Part shown: positions 27,071 to 36,063 of the stretch, piece after piece
Layout: the number at the start of each line of letters is the position of its first letter
How positions within the stretch are numbered: the stretch's first letter is position 1
Assembly: GCF_032490495.1 (NCBI RefSeq)
Contig: NZ_JAVYJB010000006.1
Span: 124,001 to 188,000, forward strand
Reading direction: 5' to 3'
DNA length: 64,000 nucleotides
Origin: Pilosibacter fragilis
GTDB lineage: Bacteria; Bacillota; Clostridia; Lachnospirales; Lachnospiraceae
Made by a program: the position numbers and the translations under genes
The notes under the pieces: model-generated
Told to the model about the DNA's origin: nothing
Database searches by the model: none
What the model saw: only the letters and a program-made list of their open reading frames with translations

Positions 27071-27099
27071 ATTATACCGTATCGCGGTAGAAAAATCCA
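27071..27099 (-). promoter_or_regulatory. Possible argS promoter
   Basis: A TATAAT box lies on the minus strand at 27076-27071, about 98 bases before the argS start. The sequence 17 bases further upstream (TGGATT) matches the -35 consensus poorly. Confidence 0.35.
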
Positions 27100-27145
27100 T
27101 AGTTCTGTTGATATTTTTGTTATCGTCCACGCATGACATAAACAG

Positions 27146-27247
27146 GAACCGATCCTGCCGATAGTTCGAATTTCAACGCGACAAAACCCACGACTGTCAC
27201 TGGATTGTACGGCATTTTCACTCCAGAAACCTCCTGCCCGTGTGCAG
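27146..27247 (+). repeat. Three-hairpin repeat family 2, degenerate copy
   Basis: Decayed relative of 36815-36956 and 48915-49047. CTGCCGATAGTTCGAATT matches TTGCCGATGCTTCGCATT, TTGTACGGCATTTTCACT matches TTGTACGGAATTTTCAGT, and CCTGCCCGTGTGCAG matches CCTACCCGTGTACAG. The pairing arms have partly drifted, so it is probably inactive. Confidence 0.6.
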
Positions 27248-27317
27248 AAAGAAATAGGAGCTGTTTTCGGTTATGGTCTGAACACGTCATGGGCAGGCAT
27301 ATTGGGGAGGAACAGCG

Positions 27318-27352
27318 AACTGCCAGGTTTCAAGGAAAGACCTGGCAGTTGA
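27318..27352. other. Stem-loop downstream of metH
   Basis: AACTGCCAGGT and ACCTGGCAGTT form a perfect 11-bp stem about 20 bases past the metH stop. There is no clear T-run on either strand. The rest of the 396-base gap between argS and metH holds the degenerate repeat and a possible promoter but no gene. Confidence 0.55.
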
Positions 27353-27369
27353 AAATATCATCTTATCTT

Positions 27370-29862
27370 TTACGCTTCCCCGATCACGCTCGTCGCGAAA
27401 TTCACCGAAGCCATAGCGTCCTTACAATAGGCATCCGCCCCGATGGCATCTGCATACTCCTGTGTCAGGACTGCACCGCCAACCATGACCTTCACCCATG
27501 GTGTATCCTTCCGGAGCGCCTTGATGGTGTCCTCCATTGCCGGAACCGTTGTCGTCATGAGGGCACTGAGTCCCACCACCGGCACGTGCTCCTTCACCGC
27601 CGCTTCCACGATGGTCTCTGGCGGCACATCGCGTCCGAGATCCATCACGTCAAAACTGTAGTTCTCCAGAAGAACCTTCACGATATTCTTTCCGATATCG
27701 TGAATATCGCCTTTAACTGTGGCGAGGATCACTTTTCCCTTTTTCTCCTGAACCTCACCGCTGGCCTCCATGGACTCTTTCACGACGGCGAACGCTGCCT
27801 TCGCCGCCTCCGCACTCATCAAAAGCTGCGGGAGGAACACGGTTCCGGCTTCAAAGCCTTTTCCTACCTCGTCGAGGGCCGGGATCATATCCGTATTGAT
27901 GAGCTCTAAGGCATCCGTGTCCTTCAAGGCGAGTTTCGCTGCATCGGCTGCCGCCTGAGACATTCCCTTTACAATGCTCTTTTTTAACGCAGATCCGGTA
28001 TCTGCCGCTCCTGTGCCTGTGCCGGACGTATTTCCGGCTCCATTGCTGTTTCCTGCGCCTGCCGCTCCACTCACCCCGGCTGCCTGGTTCACCGCCGCCG
28101 CCTTTAAGATCTCTTTCTGTCTCTTCTTCTCCGCTTCCTTCGGACCATAGATTCCCACATATCCCGCGCAGTTCTCATCCTGAGCTGACAGCACAAGGAA
28201 GCTGTCATAGGCCTGCATCATAGCTTCCAGATTCGGATTCACGATCCCCGCGGAAAGTCCGTTCTGCATCGCGAGAAGGAAGAAGGAGGCATTGATATTC
28301 TCACGCATCGGAAGGCCGAAGGACACGTTGGAAACACCGAGGACTGTCTTTCCTCCAAGCTCGTCCCGCACTCTTCTCACGGTCTCCAGCGTTGTGAGCG
28401 CCCCGTTCTTATCGGAGCTCACCGCCATGCAGAGACAGTCCACGAGAATATCCTTTTTCGGGATCCCGTAGGATGCCGCAGTCTCGTAGATTTTCTTTGC
28501 AACAGCGATCCTTCCGTCCGCGGTCTCCGGAATTCCATCCTCATCGAGAGCCAGGGCAACCACCACGCCGCCATAATGCTTTACCAGCGGGAAGATCTGC
28601 TCCATGACCTCTTTCTTTCCGTTTACCGAGTTGATCAGCGGTTTTCCGTTGTAGATCCTGAGCGCCCGCTCCATGGCCACCGGGTCGGAGGTGTCGATCT
28701 GAAGAGGCAGATCCAGAACACCCTGAAGTTCCTTCACCACATCCACCATCATCTGGGGTTCATCGATCCCCGGAAGTCCCACGTTGACATCCAGAACATC
28801 GGCGCGGCTCTCCTGCTGGGCAACACCCATGGATAAAATATAGGTCAGATCCTTATCCTTCAACGCCTGCTTGAATTTCGGCTTTCCCGTCGGGTTGATC
28901 CGCTCCCCGATCAGGATCGGTCTGCCGCCGAATGTCACCGCGTGGGAGTAGGAGGAGATCACCGTGCGGTTTTTGTCCGTAATTTCACAGACAGGAATAT
29001 CATCGCAGGCAAGCTTTGTCTTATGGATGTGTTCCGGTGTCGTTCCGCAGCAGCCGCCGAGTACCGTCGCCCCGTTTCTCGCCATCTCCTGCATCGCCGT
29101 GGCAAACTCATCGGCATCGATATCGTAAACGGTCTTTCCACCCTCGCTTCTCGGCAGTCCCGCATTTGGGTTGACGAGGATCGGGATGGAGGACACCTTC
29201 GCCATATCTCTCATAAACGGCAGCAGCTGGATCGGCCCGAGACCACAGTTTAAACCGATCACATCGGCTCCCAGTCCCTCTAAGAGTGCCGTCACAGACT
29301 CCACGTTGCCCCCGGTCAGCATTTTTCCCTTTTCATCCAGCGTGACGGTCGCAAATACCGGCAGATCACTGTTCTCCTTCGCCGCCAGGACTGCTGCTTT
29401 AAGCTCATATCCGTCGCCCATGGTCTCGATGATCACAAGATCCGCGCCAGCCGCTTTTCCGATGAGGACTACCTCTTTATATGCCTCATAGGCGTCCTCA
29501 AACTCCAGATCACCGTATGGCTTTAAGAGTTTTCCCGTCGGTCCCATGTCCAGAGCCGCGTAACCATGTCCGGCCGCCGCGATGGCGTTTTTTGCATTTC
29601 GAACCGCCGCCGTCACGATCTCTTTTACGGAATATCCATCCTCCGCTTTAAATTTAAAATGGTTTGCGCCGAAGGTATTCGTCGTCACCACGTCAGATCC
29701 CGCATCGAGGTACTCCCTGTGGATCTCAGTAATGATCTCCGGTCTGGAAAGATTCCATGTCTCCGGGAGTTCGCCCGGCTTCAGACCCCGGGCCTGTAAA
29801 AGACTTCCCATACCTCCGTCAAAATAAATCCGTCTCTCCCTCATCAGTTCCAGAATTCCCAT
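27370..29862 (-). CDS. metH: B12-dependent methionine synthase lacking its reactivation domain
   Basis: 830 residues; full-length MetH is about 1200. Domains in order: homocysteine-binding barrel (1-about 290, zinc ligands in NCGLG and GGCCGTT), pterin/methyl-THF barrel (about 305-570), a B12 cap (about 640-715) and the cobalamin Rossmann domain with DIHDIGKN (about 719, His is the cobalt ligand). Between the barrel and cap lies an unusual Gly/Ala/Ser/Asn/Thr linker of about 40 residues. The enzyme moves methyl from methyltetrahydrofolate to homocysteine. The AdoMet-binding reactivation domain is supplied by the gene 23 bases upstream (29886-30527), the split arrangement known in other anaerobes. 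Confidence 0.93.
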   Translation of the reverse strand: MGILELMRERRIYFDGGMGSLLQARGLKPGELPETWNLSRPEIITEIHREYLDAGSDVVTTNTFGANHFKFKAEDGYSVKEIVTAAVRNAKNAIAAAGHGYAALDMGPTGKLLKPYGDLEFEDAYEAYKEVVLIGKAAGADLVIIETMGDGYELKAAVLAAKENSDLPVFATVTLDEKGKMLTGGNVESVTALLEGLGADVIGLNCGLGPIQLLPFMRDMAKVSSIPILVNPNAGLPRSEGGKTVYDIDADEFATAMQEMARNGATVLGGCCGTTPEHIHKTKLACDDIPVCEITDKNRTVISSYSHAVTFGGRPILIGERINPTGKPKFKQALKDKDLTYILSMGVAQQESRADVLDVNVGLPGIDEPQMMVDVVKELQGVLDLPLQIDTSDPVAMERALRIYNGKPLINSVNGKKEVMEQIFPLVKHYGGVVVALALDEDGIPETADGRIAVAKKIYETAASYGIPKKDILVDCLCMAVSSDKNGALTTLETVRRVRDELGGKTVLGVSNVSFGLPMRENINASFFLLAMQNGLSAGIVNPNLEAMMQAYDSFLVLSAQDENCAGYVGIYGPKEAEKKRQKEILKAAAVNQAAGVSGAAGAGNSNGAGNTSGTGTGAADTGSALKKSIVKGMSQAAADAAKLALKDTDALELINTDMIPALDEVGKGFEAGTVFLPQLLMSAEAAKAAFAVVKESMEASGEVQEKKGKVILATVKGDIHDIGKNIVKVLLENYSFDVMDLGRDVPPETIVEAAVKEHVPVVGLSALMTTTVPAMEDTIKALRKDTPWVKVMVGGAVLTQEYADAIGADAYCKDAMASVNFATSVIGEA

Positions 29863-29885
29863 GGCTCTCTCCTATCTTCTTCAAC

Positions 29886-30527
29886 TTATCTTCTGAAGGC
29901 GCAGTCTTTCTTTCCGCACGCCTCGCACCCCTCGATCACACAGGCTGCCGGTGTCCGGCTCACCCCGATCACCGCTGTCACCGATTTCGAGGGCAGCATC
30001 AGAAATCCCTCTGTCAGTGTGATCCCGATCCTCTTTCCTGCCTCCAGTCCGTCAAGGATCTGTTTCTGGACCGATAATGGGAAATCCCCGTAACCCGGTG
30101 AAAATCTTGGTCTCAGATAAAGACCTTTTTCCAGATATTCCTTTTTCCACCCGGCATTCAGCTCATTGCAGTAAGCCTCCACCATCGCTGCCGCCGCTGC
30201 CTGCATGACCACTGCTTTTGCGACCGAAAGCTTTCCGTACCGGGCGAGAAGTCTGTCTACCTCCGCCCCCACGGTGGCCGCCATCACAAGCACAGACTCA
30301 CAGCCGGACAGGTTCTTTTTTAAGTTTGCGCTCTTTACCCGGAAGCAGCCGCCATCGATGGTTCCGTCCTCTTCCACAGAGAGCGGATACTCCCGCACGA
30401 GGTGTCTGAACTCCGCCGCGCGTTCTGCTTCCCGGATGCATTCCTCCAAAAGCCGTTCCGTCTCCGGATCCGGTTCATGTTTTCCAAGCCCCAGATATCG
30501 GAGCGCTTCTTTTCTGTCCGTCTGCAT
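29886..30527 (-). CDS. Stand-alone methionine synthase activation domain protein
   Basis: 213 residues matching the C-terminal AdoMet-binding domain of MetH. The diagnostic RPRFSPGYGDFPL (about 139-151) and LPSKSVTAVIGVS (about 177-189) shape the S-adenosylmethionine pocket. It ends in a Cys-rich segment (CEACGKKDC). It should dock on MetH and remethylate cob(II)alamin reductively after inactivation. It is the first gene of a two-gene operon with metH, separated by 23 bases. No cobalamin or S-box riboswitch could be recognised in the about 210 bases upstream. Confidence 0.88.
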   Translation of the reverse strand: MQTDRKEALRYLGLGKHEPDPETERLLEECIREAERAAEFRHLVREYPLSVEEDGTIDGGCFRVKSANLKKNLSGCESVLVMAATVGAEVDRLLARYGKLSVAKAVVMQAAAAAMVEAYCNELNAGWKKEYLEKGLYLRPRFSPGYGDFPLSVQKQILDGLEAGKRIGITLTEGFLMLPSKSVTAVIGVSRTPAACVIEGCEACGKKDCAFRR

Positions 30528-30738
30528 GATTTGAACGAGTTCCTTCCTTATTATAATAGATCGTATAACCGGCAGTTAAGCTTCCCATAACCAGAGGTTA
30601 AACTATTTCTCTTCCTATGATCTGTCCGCATATTCTTTCCCTGACAGATCTTTATCAGCATATCACGTCCGATCCGCCATCGTCCAATATATCCGCCATG
30701 TGTCTGGTTATAGTTTTTTCTTATTGCCATTCAGCATG

Positions 30739-31641
30739 CTACATGCCTTCAAATTTCCGGATCTCCTCCAGATATTTCTGTCCCAACGGGCTCAGGGCGA
30801 TCCCTTTTCTCTTTAAGTATCCGATAGTCATGACCTCGTCGGACTTTAATTTCACCGCCCAGTAATCGGAACCGTTTAAATTATCACAGAGGATGCCGGA
30901 ACAGAGGGTATATCCGTTAAGGCCTACCATCAGATTTAACAAGGTTGCCCGGTCATTGGCCTTGATCAGCTGTTTATAGCTGTAGGTGCTCAGCACCTCC
31001 TCCGCAAAATAGAAGGAGTTGTAATTTCCCTGTTCAAAGGAAAGACACGGATACTCCTGAAGCTCCTCGATGGTGATCTCCTTCTGGTTCGCTAACGGAT
31101 GGCCTTTCCAGAGATATACATAGATCCCGCAGTCCATAAGCGGGCAGAATTCCAGGTCGGACTCATCGAAAAGCTTTGTGAGCACTTTCCGGTTGAAATC
31201 GTTCAGATACAGAATCCCGATCTCACTCCTGAACGTCTTCACATCCTCAATGACCTCATAGGTCTTCTCTTCCCGGACCGCGAACTCGTACTCATCCATA
31301 CCGAACTGCTTTACCATCTCGATAAACGCGTTTACCGCGAAGGTGTAATGCTGCATGGAAACGCCGAATTTCTTCTTCACGTTCTTTTTCTCAATATATC
31401 TGGATTCCATCAGCTTATACTGTTCCGTTACCTGTCTCGCGTAGCCTAAGAACTCCTGTCCTTCCGGTGTCAGGACAACGCCGCGGTTGCTTCTCTTAAA
31501 AAGCTCTGTCCCGATCTCATTTTCCAGCTCCTTGAGCGCCAACGAAAGGCTGGGCTGGGATATGAAAAGAAGCTTCGCCGCTTCATTCATGGAACCGGTG
31601 TCCGCGATGGTGATCACATACTTTAACTGCGTCAGCGTCAT
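30739..31641 (-). CDS. LysR family transcriptional regulator, divergent from the liv operon
   Basis: 300 residues. N-terminal winged helix: MTLTQLKYVITIADTGSM, then NEAAKLLFISQPSLSLAL, then LENEIGTELFKRSNRGVVLT, the classic LysR DNA-binding pattern. A long linker helix and a substrate-binding domain (about 90-295) follow, closest to the CysB-like subgroup by general pattern. It is transcribed away from livJ, and the promoters face apart within a 309-base gap, so control of the liv genes is a reasonable inference. The inducer is unknown. Confidence 0.88.
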   Translation of the reverse strand: MTLTQLKYVITIADTGSMNEAAKLLFISQPSLSLALKELENEIGTELFKRSNRGVVLTPEGQEFLGYARQVTEQYKLMESRYIEKKNVKKKFGVSMQHYTFAVNAFIEMVKQFGMDEYEFAVREEKTYEVIEDVKTFRSEIGILYLNDFNRKVLTKLFDESDLEFCPLMDCGIYVYLWKGHPLANQKEITIEELQEYPCLSFEQGNYNSFYFAEEVLSTYSYKQLIKANDRATLLNLMVGLNGYTLCSGILCDNLNGSDYWAVKLKSDEVMTIGYLKRKGIALSPLGQKYLEEIRKFEGM

Positions 31642-31705
31642 AACACGTCTCCTTTCGGGTGGATCCGGGCCTGTTGTTTTCCCTTCCCGGCTCCTGATAT
31701 GTCAA

Positions 31706-31734
31706 ATTTTATCCACTGTGAGTCATTTTGTCAA
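31706..31734 (-). promoter_or_regulatory. Sigma-A promoter for the LysR gene
   Basis: On the minus strand TTGACA (31734-31729), a 17-base spacer, and TAAAAT (31711-31706). It lies about 65 bases before the regulator start. Confidence 0.7.
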
Positions 31735-31835
31735 TCCGAACCGCCATTCCGCAAAGGCACACCGGCTCTGGTCGTTGCGGTCCGTGCGCTGCAGAGCCAA
31801 ACTGCAACAATTTTTTCGTTAAAAAATAAATTTGC

Positions 31836-31864
31836 TTGACATTTTGAAACAAACTCCCTATAAT
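31836..31864 (+). promoter_or_regulatory. Sigma-A promoter of the liv operon
   Basis: Perfect consensus TTGACA (31836-31841), 17-base spacer, TATAAT (31859-31864). A stem (AACCG/CGGTT, 31879-31916) sits in the leader before AGGAGG and the livJ ATG. The stretch between the two divergent promoters also holds a GGCTCTG/CAGAGCC inverted repeat. Confidence 0.85.
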
Positions 31865-31950
31865 TCAAAATAATCTTTAACCGCTTCACTGCAACTCGAC
31901 AGAGCGTTGAACGGTTATCATGATAACAAGTTCCAGAGGAGGAATCAATT

Positions 31951-33168
31951 ATGAAAAAAAGAGTTTTAAGTTTAAGCCTTGCACTTGCAATGGCGGCTTC
32001 TTTAACTGCCTGCGGAAGCTCATCTTCCACAACCGAGACAACTGCCGCTGCAGCAGCTGACGCAACAACAGCCGCTGCTGGCGCTTCCAGTGAAGCATCT
32101 TCCGGCAAAGTATTCAAGATCGGCGGTATCGGCCCGGTCACAGGCGCGGCTGCTGTATATGGTCTCGCAGTTAAGAACGGCGCACAGATCGCTGTTGATG
32201 AGATCAACGCTGACGGCGGTATCAACGGATACCAGATCGAGTTTAATTTCCAGGATGACGAGCACGACGCCGAGAAATCCGTCAATGCCTACAACACATT
32301 AAAAGACTGGGGCATGCAGGTCCTCATGGGAACTGTAACCTCCGCTCCGTGTGTAGCTGTTGCAGATAAGACGAATGCTGACAATATGTTCCAGATCACA
32401 CCGTCCGGCTCCTCTGTTGAGTGTGCGCAGAACCCGAACGTGTTCCGTGTATGCTTCTCCGATCCGGATCAGGGTGCTGCATCCGCAACTTACATTGCTG
32501 AGAACAAGCTTGCGGAAAAGATCGCAGTGATCTACGACAGCTCCGATGTATACTCCAGCGGTATCTACGAGAAATTCGCTGCTGAGGCTGCAAACCAGGG
32601 TCTTGAGATCGTGGACGCCGAGGCATTCACTGCAGATTCCAACAAGGACTTCTCCACACAGCTCCAGAAGGCAAAGGACGCAGGCGCTGACCTCGTATTC
32701 CTTCCGATCTACTACACAGAGGCATCCCTGATCCTCAAGCAGGCTGACACCATGGGCTACGCTCCGAAATTCTTCGGCTGCGACGGTATGGACGGTATCC
32801 TTCAGGTTGAAAACTTTGATACAAAGCTTGCTGAAGGTTTAATGCTCTTAACTCCGTTTGCTGCTGACGCTCAGGATGAGCTTACCCAGAAATTTGTAAC
32901 TTCTTACAAAGAGAACTATGGCGAGACTCCGATCCAGTTCGCTGCTGACGCATATGACGCGATCTACGCGATCAAAGCTGCCATGGAAGAGGCTGACATC
33001 ACACCGGATACATCTGTAAGCGATACCTGCGATAAGATGAAAGAGGCTATGTTAAAGATCAAAGTCAATGGTCTTACCGGTGAAGACATGACATGGACAG
33101 AGGATGGCGAACCGCACAAGGCACCGAAGGCTGTCAAAGTCGTAGACGGCGCATATCAGGCGATGTAA
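31951..33168 (+). CDS. livJ: Branched-chain amino acid ABC transporter substrate-binding lipoprotein
   Basis: 405 residues. A lipoprotein signal with lipobox LTAC (Cys about residue 21) is followed by an Ala/Ser/Thr spacer and a type I periplasmic-binding fold (GKVFKIGGIGPVTGAAAVYG at about 51-70). Two lobes would close around leucine, isoleucine, valine or a related ligand and deliver it to LivHM. First gene of livJHMGF, with AGGAGG upstream and a perfect promoter. A hairpin after its stop probably makes it the most abundant product of the operon. Confidence 0.92.
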   Translation: MKKRVLSLSLALAMAASLTACGSSSSTTETTAAAAADATTAAAGASSEASSGKVFKIGGIGPVTGAAAVYGLAVKNGAQIAVDEINADGGINGYQIEFNFQDDEHDAEKSVNAYNTLKDWGMQVLMGTVTSAPCVAVADKTNADNMFQITPSGSSVECAQNPNVFRVCFSDPDQGAASATYIAENKLAEKIAVIYDSSDVYSSGIYEKFAAEAANQGLEIVDAEAFTADSNKDFSTQLQKAKDAGADLVFLPIYYTEASLILKQADTMGYAPKFFGCDGMDGILQVENFDTKLAEGLMLLTPFAADAQDELTQKFVTSYKENYGETPIQFAADAYDAIYAIKAAMEEADITPDTSVSDTCDKMKEAMLKIKVNGLTGEDMTWTEDGEPHKAPKAVKVVDGAYQAM

Positions 33169-33195
33169 TCGATCATTTAAGAATGGCATCATGTT

Positions 33196-33232
33196 AAGAG
33201 GATTGTCGCTTCGGCAATCCTCTTGTTTCTTT
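33196..33232 (+). terminator. Intercistronic hairpin after livJ
   Basis: AAGAGGATTG / CAATCCTCTT around a TCGCTTCGG tip, followed by GTTTCTTT. It looks like a leaky terminator or mRNA stabiliser between the binding protein and the membrane components. Confidence 0.65.
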
Positions 33233-33316
33233 CACGGCCCTGCGTTGTGATGTGCCTGAACTGTTCCCCGAAAAACTGGCCCACAGCTAATGAAAGCATA
33301 CCGAGGTGTAAAATTT

Positions 33317-34201
33317 ATGACGGGTTTTATCAACTACTTAATCAATGGAATCAGCCTTGGCAGTGTCTACGCGATCATCGCGCTTGGATACACCATGGTC
33401 TATGGAATCGCGAAAATGTTAAACTTCGCCCATGGCGATATCATCATGGTCGGAAGCTACGTGGTCTTTATCACGACACACAGTATGGGAATGCCGGTCT
33501 TCTTAAGCGTTCTCCTTTCTGTCATCGTGTGTACCGTGCTCGGTATCGTCATTGAGCGTGTCGCCTACAAACCGCTGCGTGACGCTTCTCCGCTGTCCGT
33601 CCTGATCACGGCTATCGGCGTCAGCTACTTATTACAGAACGTCGCTCTCCTCTTATTCGGAGCCGACACAAAGTCCTTTACCTCTGTCGTAACGATCCCG
33701 GCTCTGAAGTTCGCGGACGGTGCCATCACAGTGACCGGTGAGACTCTCGTGACGATCGTTTCCTGTATCGTGATCATGATCGGACTTACCACCTTTATCA
33801 ACAAGACGAAGGCCGGACAGGCCATGCTCGCCGTATCGGAAGACCGCGGTGCCGCCACCCTGATGGGGGTAAACGTAAACGGAACCATCGCGCTCACATT
33901 CGCGATCGGCTCCGCCCTCGCTGCCGTGGCCGGTGTCTTACTCTGCTCCGCCTATCCGTCCCTGACTCCTTACACAGGATCCATGCCCGGCATCAAGGCC
34001 TTCGTGGCAGCCGTATTCGGCGGAATCGGTTCCATCCCCGGCGCGTTGATCGGCGGAATCCTTCTGGGAATCATTGAGATCCTGTCAAAAGCATATATTT
34101 CTTCCCAGCTCTCCGACGCGATCGTATTCTCCGTCCTGATCATCGTCCTCTTAGTACGTCCGACCGGAATCCTGGGCAAAAAACTGAACGAGAAAGTGTA
34201 G
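33317..34201 (+). CDS. livH: Branched-chain amino acid ABC transporter permease LivH
   Basis: 294 residues from ATG 33317 (GAGGTG upstream); the earlier ATG at 33290 lacks a ribosome-binding site. About eight hydrophobic segments; the start TGFINYLINGISLGSVYAI and the segment GIAKMLNFAHGDIIM are characteristic of LivH. It forms half of the membrane channel with LivM. The downstream livM start follows within 9 bases, so the genes are translationally linked. Confidence 0.93.
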   Translation: MTGFINYLINGISLGSVYAIIALGYTMVYGIAKMLNFAHGDIIMVGSYVVFITTHSMGMPVFLSVLLSVIVCTVLGIVIERVAYKPLRDASPLSVLITAIGVSYLLQNVALLLFGADTKSFTSVVTIPALKFADGAITVTGETLVTIVSCIVIMIGLTTFINKTKAGQAMLAVSEDRGAATLMGVNVNGTIALTFAIGSALAAVAGVLLCSAYPSLTPYTGSMPGIKAFVAAVFGGIGSIPGALIGGILLGIIEILSKAYISSQLSDAIVFSVLIIVLLVRPTGILGKKLNEKV

Positions 34202-34210
34202 GTGATTCCC

Positions 34211-35287
34211 ATGAAAAGTACAGCAAAAAAGAAACTCTTTATCAACAATATGATCACGCTCGGCATGGTCGTTGCTGCCTGGATCATCATGGAAGTGCTC
34301 ATGGGCACCGGACATGTATCCAGCCTTTTAAAGGGACTCCTCGTTCCTTTCTGTATCTACGTGATCATGGCGGTTTCCTTAAACCTGACCGTCGGAATCC
34401 TCGGTGAGCTGAGCCTCGGACACGCAGGCTTCATGTGTGTCGGCGCCTTCTCCGGCGCCCTCTTCTCCAAATGCATGAAGGGCGCGATCGATCCGACCGT
34501 AAGCCTTGTGATCGCCATCTTTGTCGGCGCTGCCGTTGCTGCCGTTTTCGGCATTCTGATCGGCATCCCGGTCCTGCGTCTGCGCGGTGACTATCTCGCC
34601 ATCGTGACTCTTGCCTTCGGCGAGATCATCAAGAACCTTGTAAACGCCGTATTCCTCGGACGCGACGCTGACGGCTTCCACATCTCCTTCAAGGACTCCA
34701 TGTCCTTAGGCTTAAAGGATGGCGGCGAAGTCCTCATCAAGGGTCCTCAGGGGATCACAGGGACCCCGCAGGCAGCCACCTTCACGATCGGCATCATTCT
34801 GGTCCTGATCACACTGATCATTGTCATGAACCTTGTAAATTCCAGAACCGGCCGCGCGATCATGTCCATCCGTGACAACCGCATCGCCGCTGAGTCCATC
34901 GGAATCAACATCACAAAATACAAGCTGCTGGCGTTCAGCATCTCCGCTGCTCTGGCAGGCGTTGCAGGCGTTCTCTATGCCCACAACCTTACGACACTTA
35001 CTGCTCTCCCGAAGAACTTCGGCTACAACATGTCCATCATGATCCTTGTATACGTGGTTCTCGGCGGAATCGGAAGCATCCGTGGATCTGTGATCTCAAC
35101 CGTCATCCTCTACCTGCTTCCGGAGCTTTTAAGAGGTTTAAACAACTACCGTATGCTGATCTACGCCATCGTCCTGATCCTCGCGATGCTCTTCAACTCT
35201 GCGCCGCAGTTCATCACGCTCCGCAAGCGGATTTTTGGCGGCTTAAAACCGCAGCATGCTGCCCATTCCGGAAAGGAGGAAGCTTAA
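34211..35287 (+). CDS. livM: Branched-chain amino acid ABC transporter permease LivM
   Basis: 358 residues from ATG 34211, chosen because AGGTGA (34200-34205) is correctly spaced; a GTG at 34202 is possible. Multiple membrane helices with the LivM pattern SLNLTVGILGELSLGHAGFM (about 57-76) and a cytosolic coupling region GRAIMSIRDNRIAAESIGIN. It pairs with LivH. Its stop is one base before the livG ATG, whose ribosome-binding site lies inside livM. Confidence 0.93.
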   Translation: MKSTAKKKLFINNMITLGMVVAAWIIMEVLMGTGHVSSLLKGLLVPFCIYVIMAVSLNLTVGILGELSLGHAGFMCVGAFSGALFSKCMKGAIDPTVSLVIAIFVGAAVAAVFGILIGIPVLRLRGDYLAIVTLAFGEIIKNLVNAVFLGRDADGFHISFKDSMSLGLKDGGEVLIKGPQGITGTPQAATFTIGIILVLITLIIVMNLVNSRTGRAIMSIRDNRIAAESIGINITKYKLLAFSISAALAGVAGVLYAHNLTTLTALPKNFGYNMSIMILVYVVLGGIGSIRGSVISTVILYLLPELLRGLNNYRMLIYAIVLILAMLFNSAPQFITLRKRIFGGLKPQHAAHSGKEEA

Positions 35288-35288
35288 A

Positions 35289-36050
35289 ATGTCAGACATG
35301 TTAAGTGTAAAAGGATTAAGCATCTCCTTCGGAGGCTTAAAGGCTGTCAATAATTTTGCCATCAACATTGAAAAAGGCCAGCTCTACGGTCTCATCGGAC
35401 CGAACGGTGCCGGCAAGACCACGATCTTTAACCTCCTGACAGGCGTTTACAAGCCGGATACAGGAACGATCCTCCTAGATGGCCAGAACCTTACAGGAAA
35501 GTCCACTACCGACATCAACAAAGCCGGTATCGCCCGTACGTTCCAGAACATCCGCCTTTTTAAGGACCTCTCCGTTCTCGACAACGTAAAGGCCGGACTC
35601 CACAACCACCACACCTACTCCACTCTTGAGGGAATTCTCCGCCTTCCGAGGTACTACAAGGTGGAAAAAGAGATGGACGAGGAGGCCATGGAACTCTTAA
35701 AGGTATTCGGACTTGACGGAGAATGTGATTTCAAGGCCTCCAACCTTCCTTACGGAAAACAGAGAAAGCTTGAGATCGCCCGCGCCCTTGCGACGGAGCC
35801 GAAGCTTCTTCTTCTCGATGAGCCGGCTGCCGGCATGAACCCCAACGAGACCGCGGAGCTGATGGAGACGATCCGCTTCGTCCGCGACCATTTCGGAATG
35901 ACGATCCTCTTAATCGAGCACGACATGAAGCTCGTCAGCGGTATCTGTGAGCGTCTTACCGTCTTAAACTTTGGTCAGGTCCTCTGCACAGGTCCTACTC
36001 AGGAAGTCTTAAGCAATCCGGAAGTTATCAAAGCTTATCTCGGTGAATAG
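35289..36050 (+). CDS. livG: Branched-chain amino acid ABC transporter ATPase LivG
   Basis: 253 residues from ATG 35289 (GGAGGA upstream). Walker A GPNGAGKTT (about 38-46) and Walker B LLLLDEPAAGMNPNE are intact. The signature loop reads LPYGKQRKLEIARAL rather than LSGGQ, which is normal for LivG. It hydrolyses ATP with LivF to drive import. The next gene starts 13 bases after its stop. Confidence 0.94.
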   Translation: MSDMLSVKGLSISFGGLKAVNNFAINIEKGQLYGLIGPNGAGKTTIFNLLTGVYKPDTGTILLDGQNLTGKSTTDINKAGIARTFQNIRLFKDLSVLDNVKAGLHNHHTYSTLEGILRLPRYYKVEKEMDEEAMELLKVFGLDGECDFKASNLPYGKQRKLEIARALATEPKLLLLDEPAAGMNPNETAELMETIRFVRDHFGMTILLIEHDMKLVSGICERLTVLNFGQVLCTGPTQEVLSNPEVIKAYLGE

Positions 36051-36063
36051 GAGGAGAACAATC

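Noticed and set aside
26974..27369. T-box leader for argS
   Set aside because: No T-box consensus or terminator/antiterminator pair could be found in the 396 bases upstream.
30528..30738. Cobalamin or SAM riboswitch ahead of the metH operon
   Set aside because: The gap is short and no B12-box or S-box motif was seen; only covariance-model search could exclude a divergent one.
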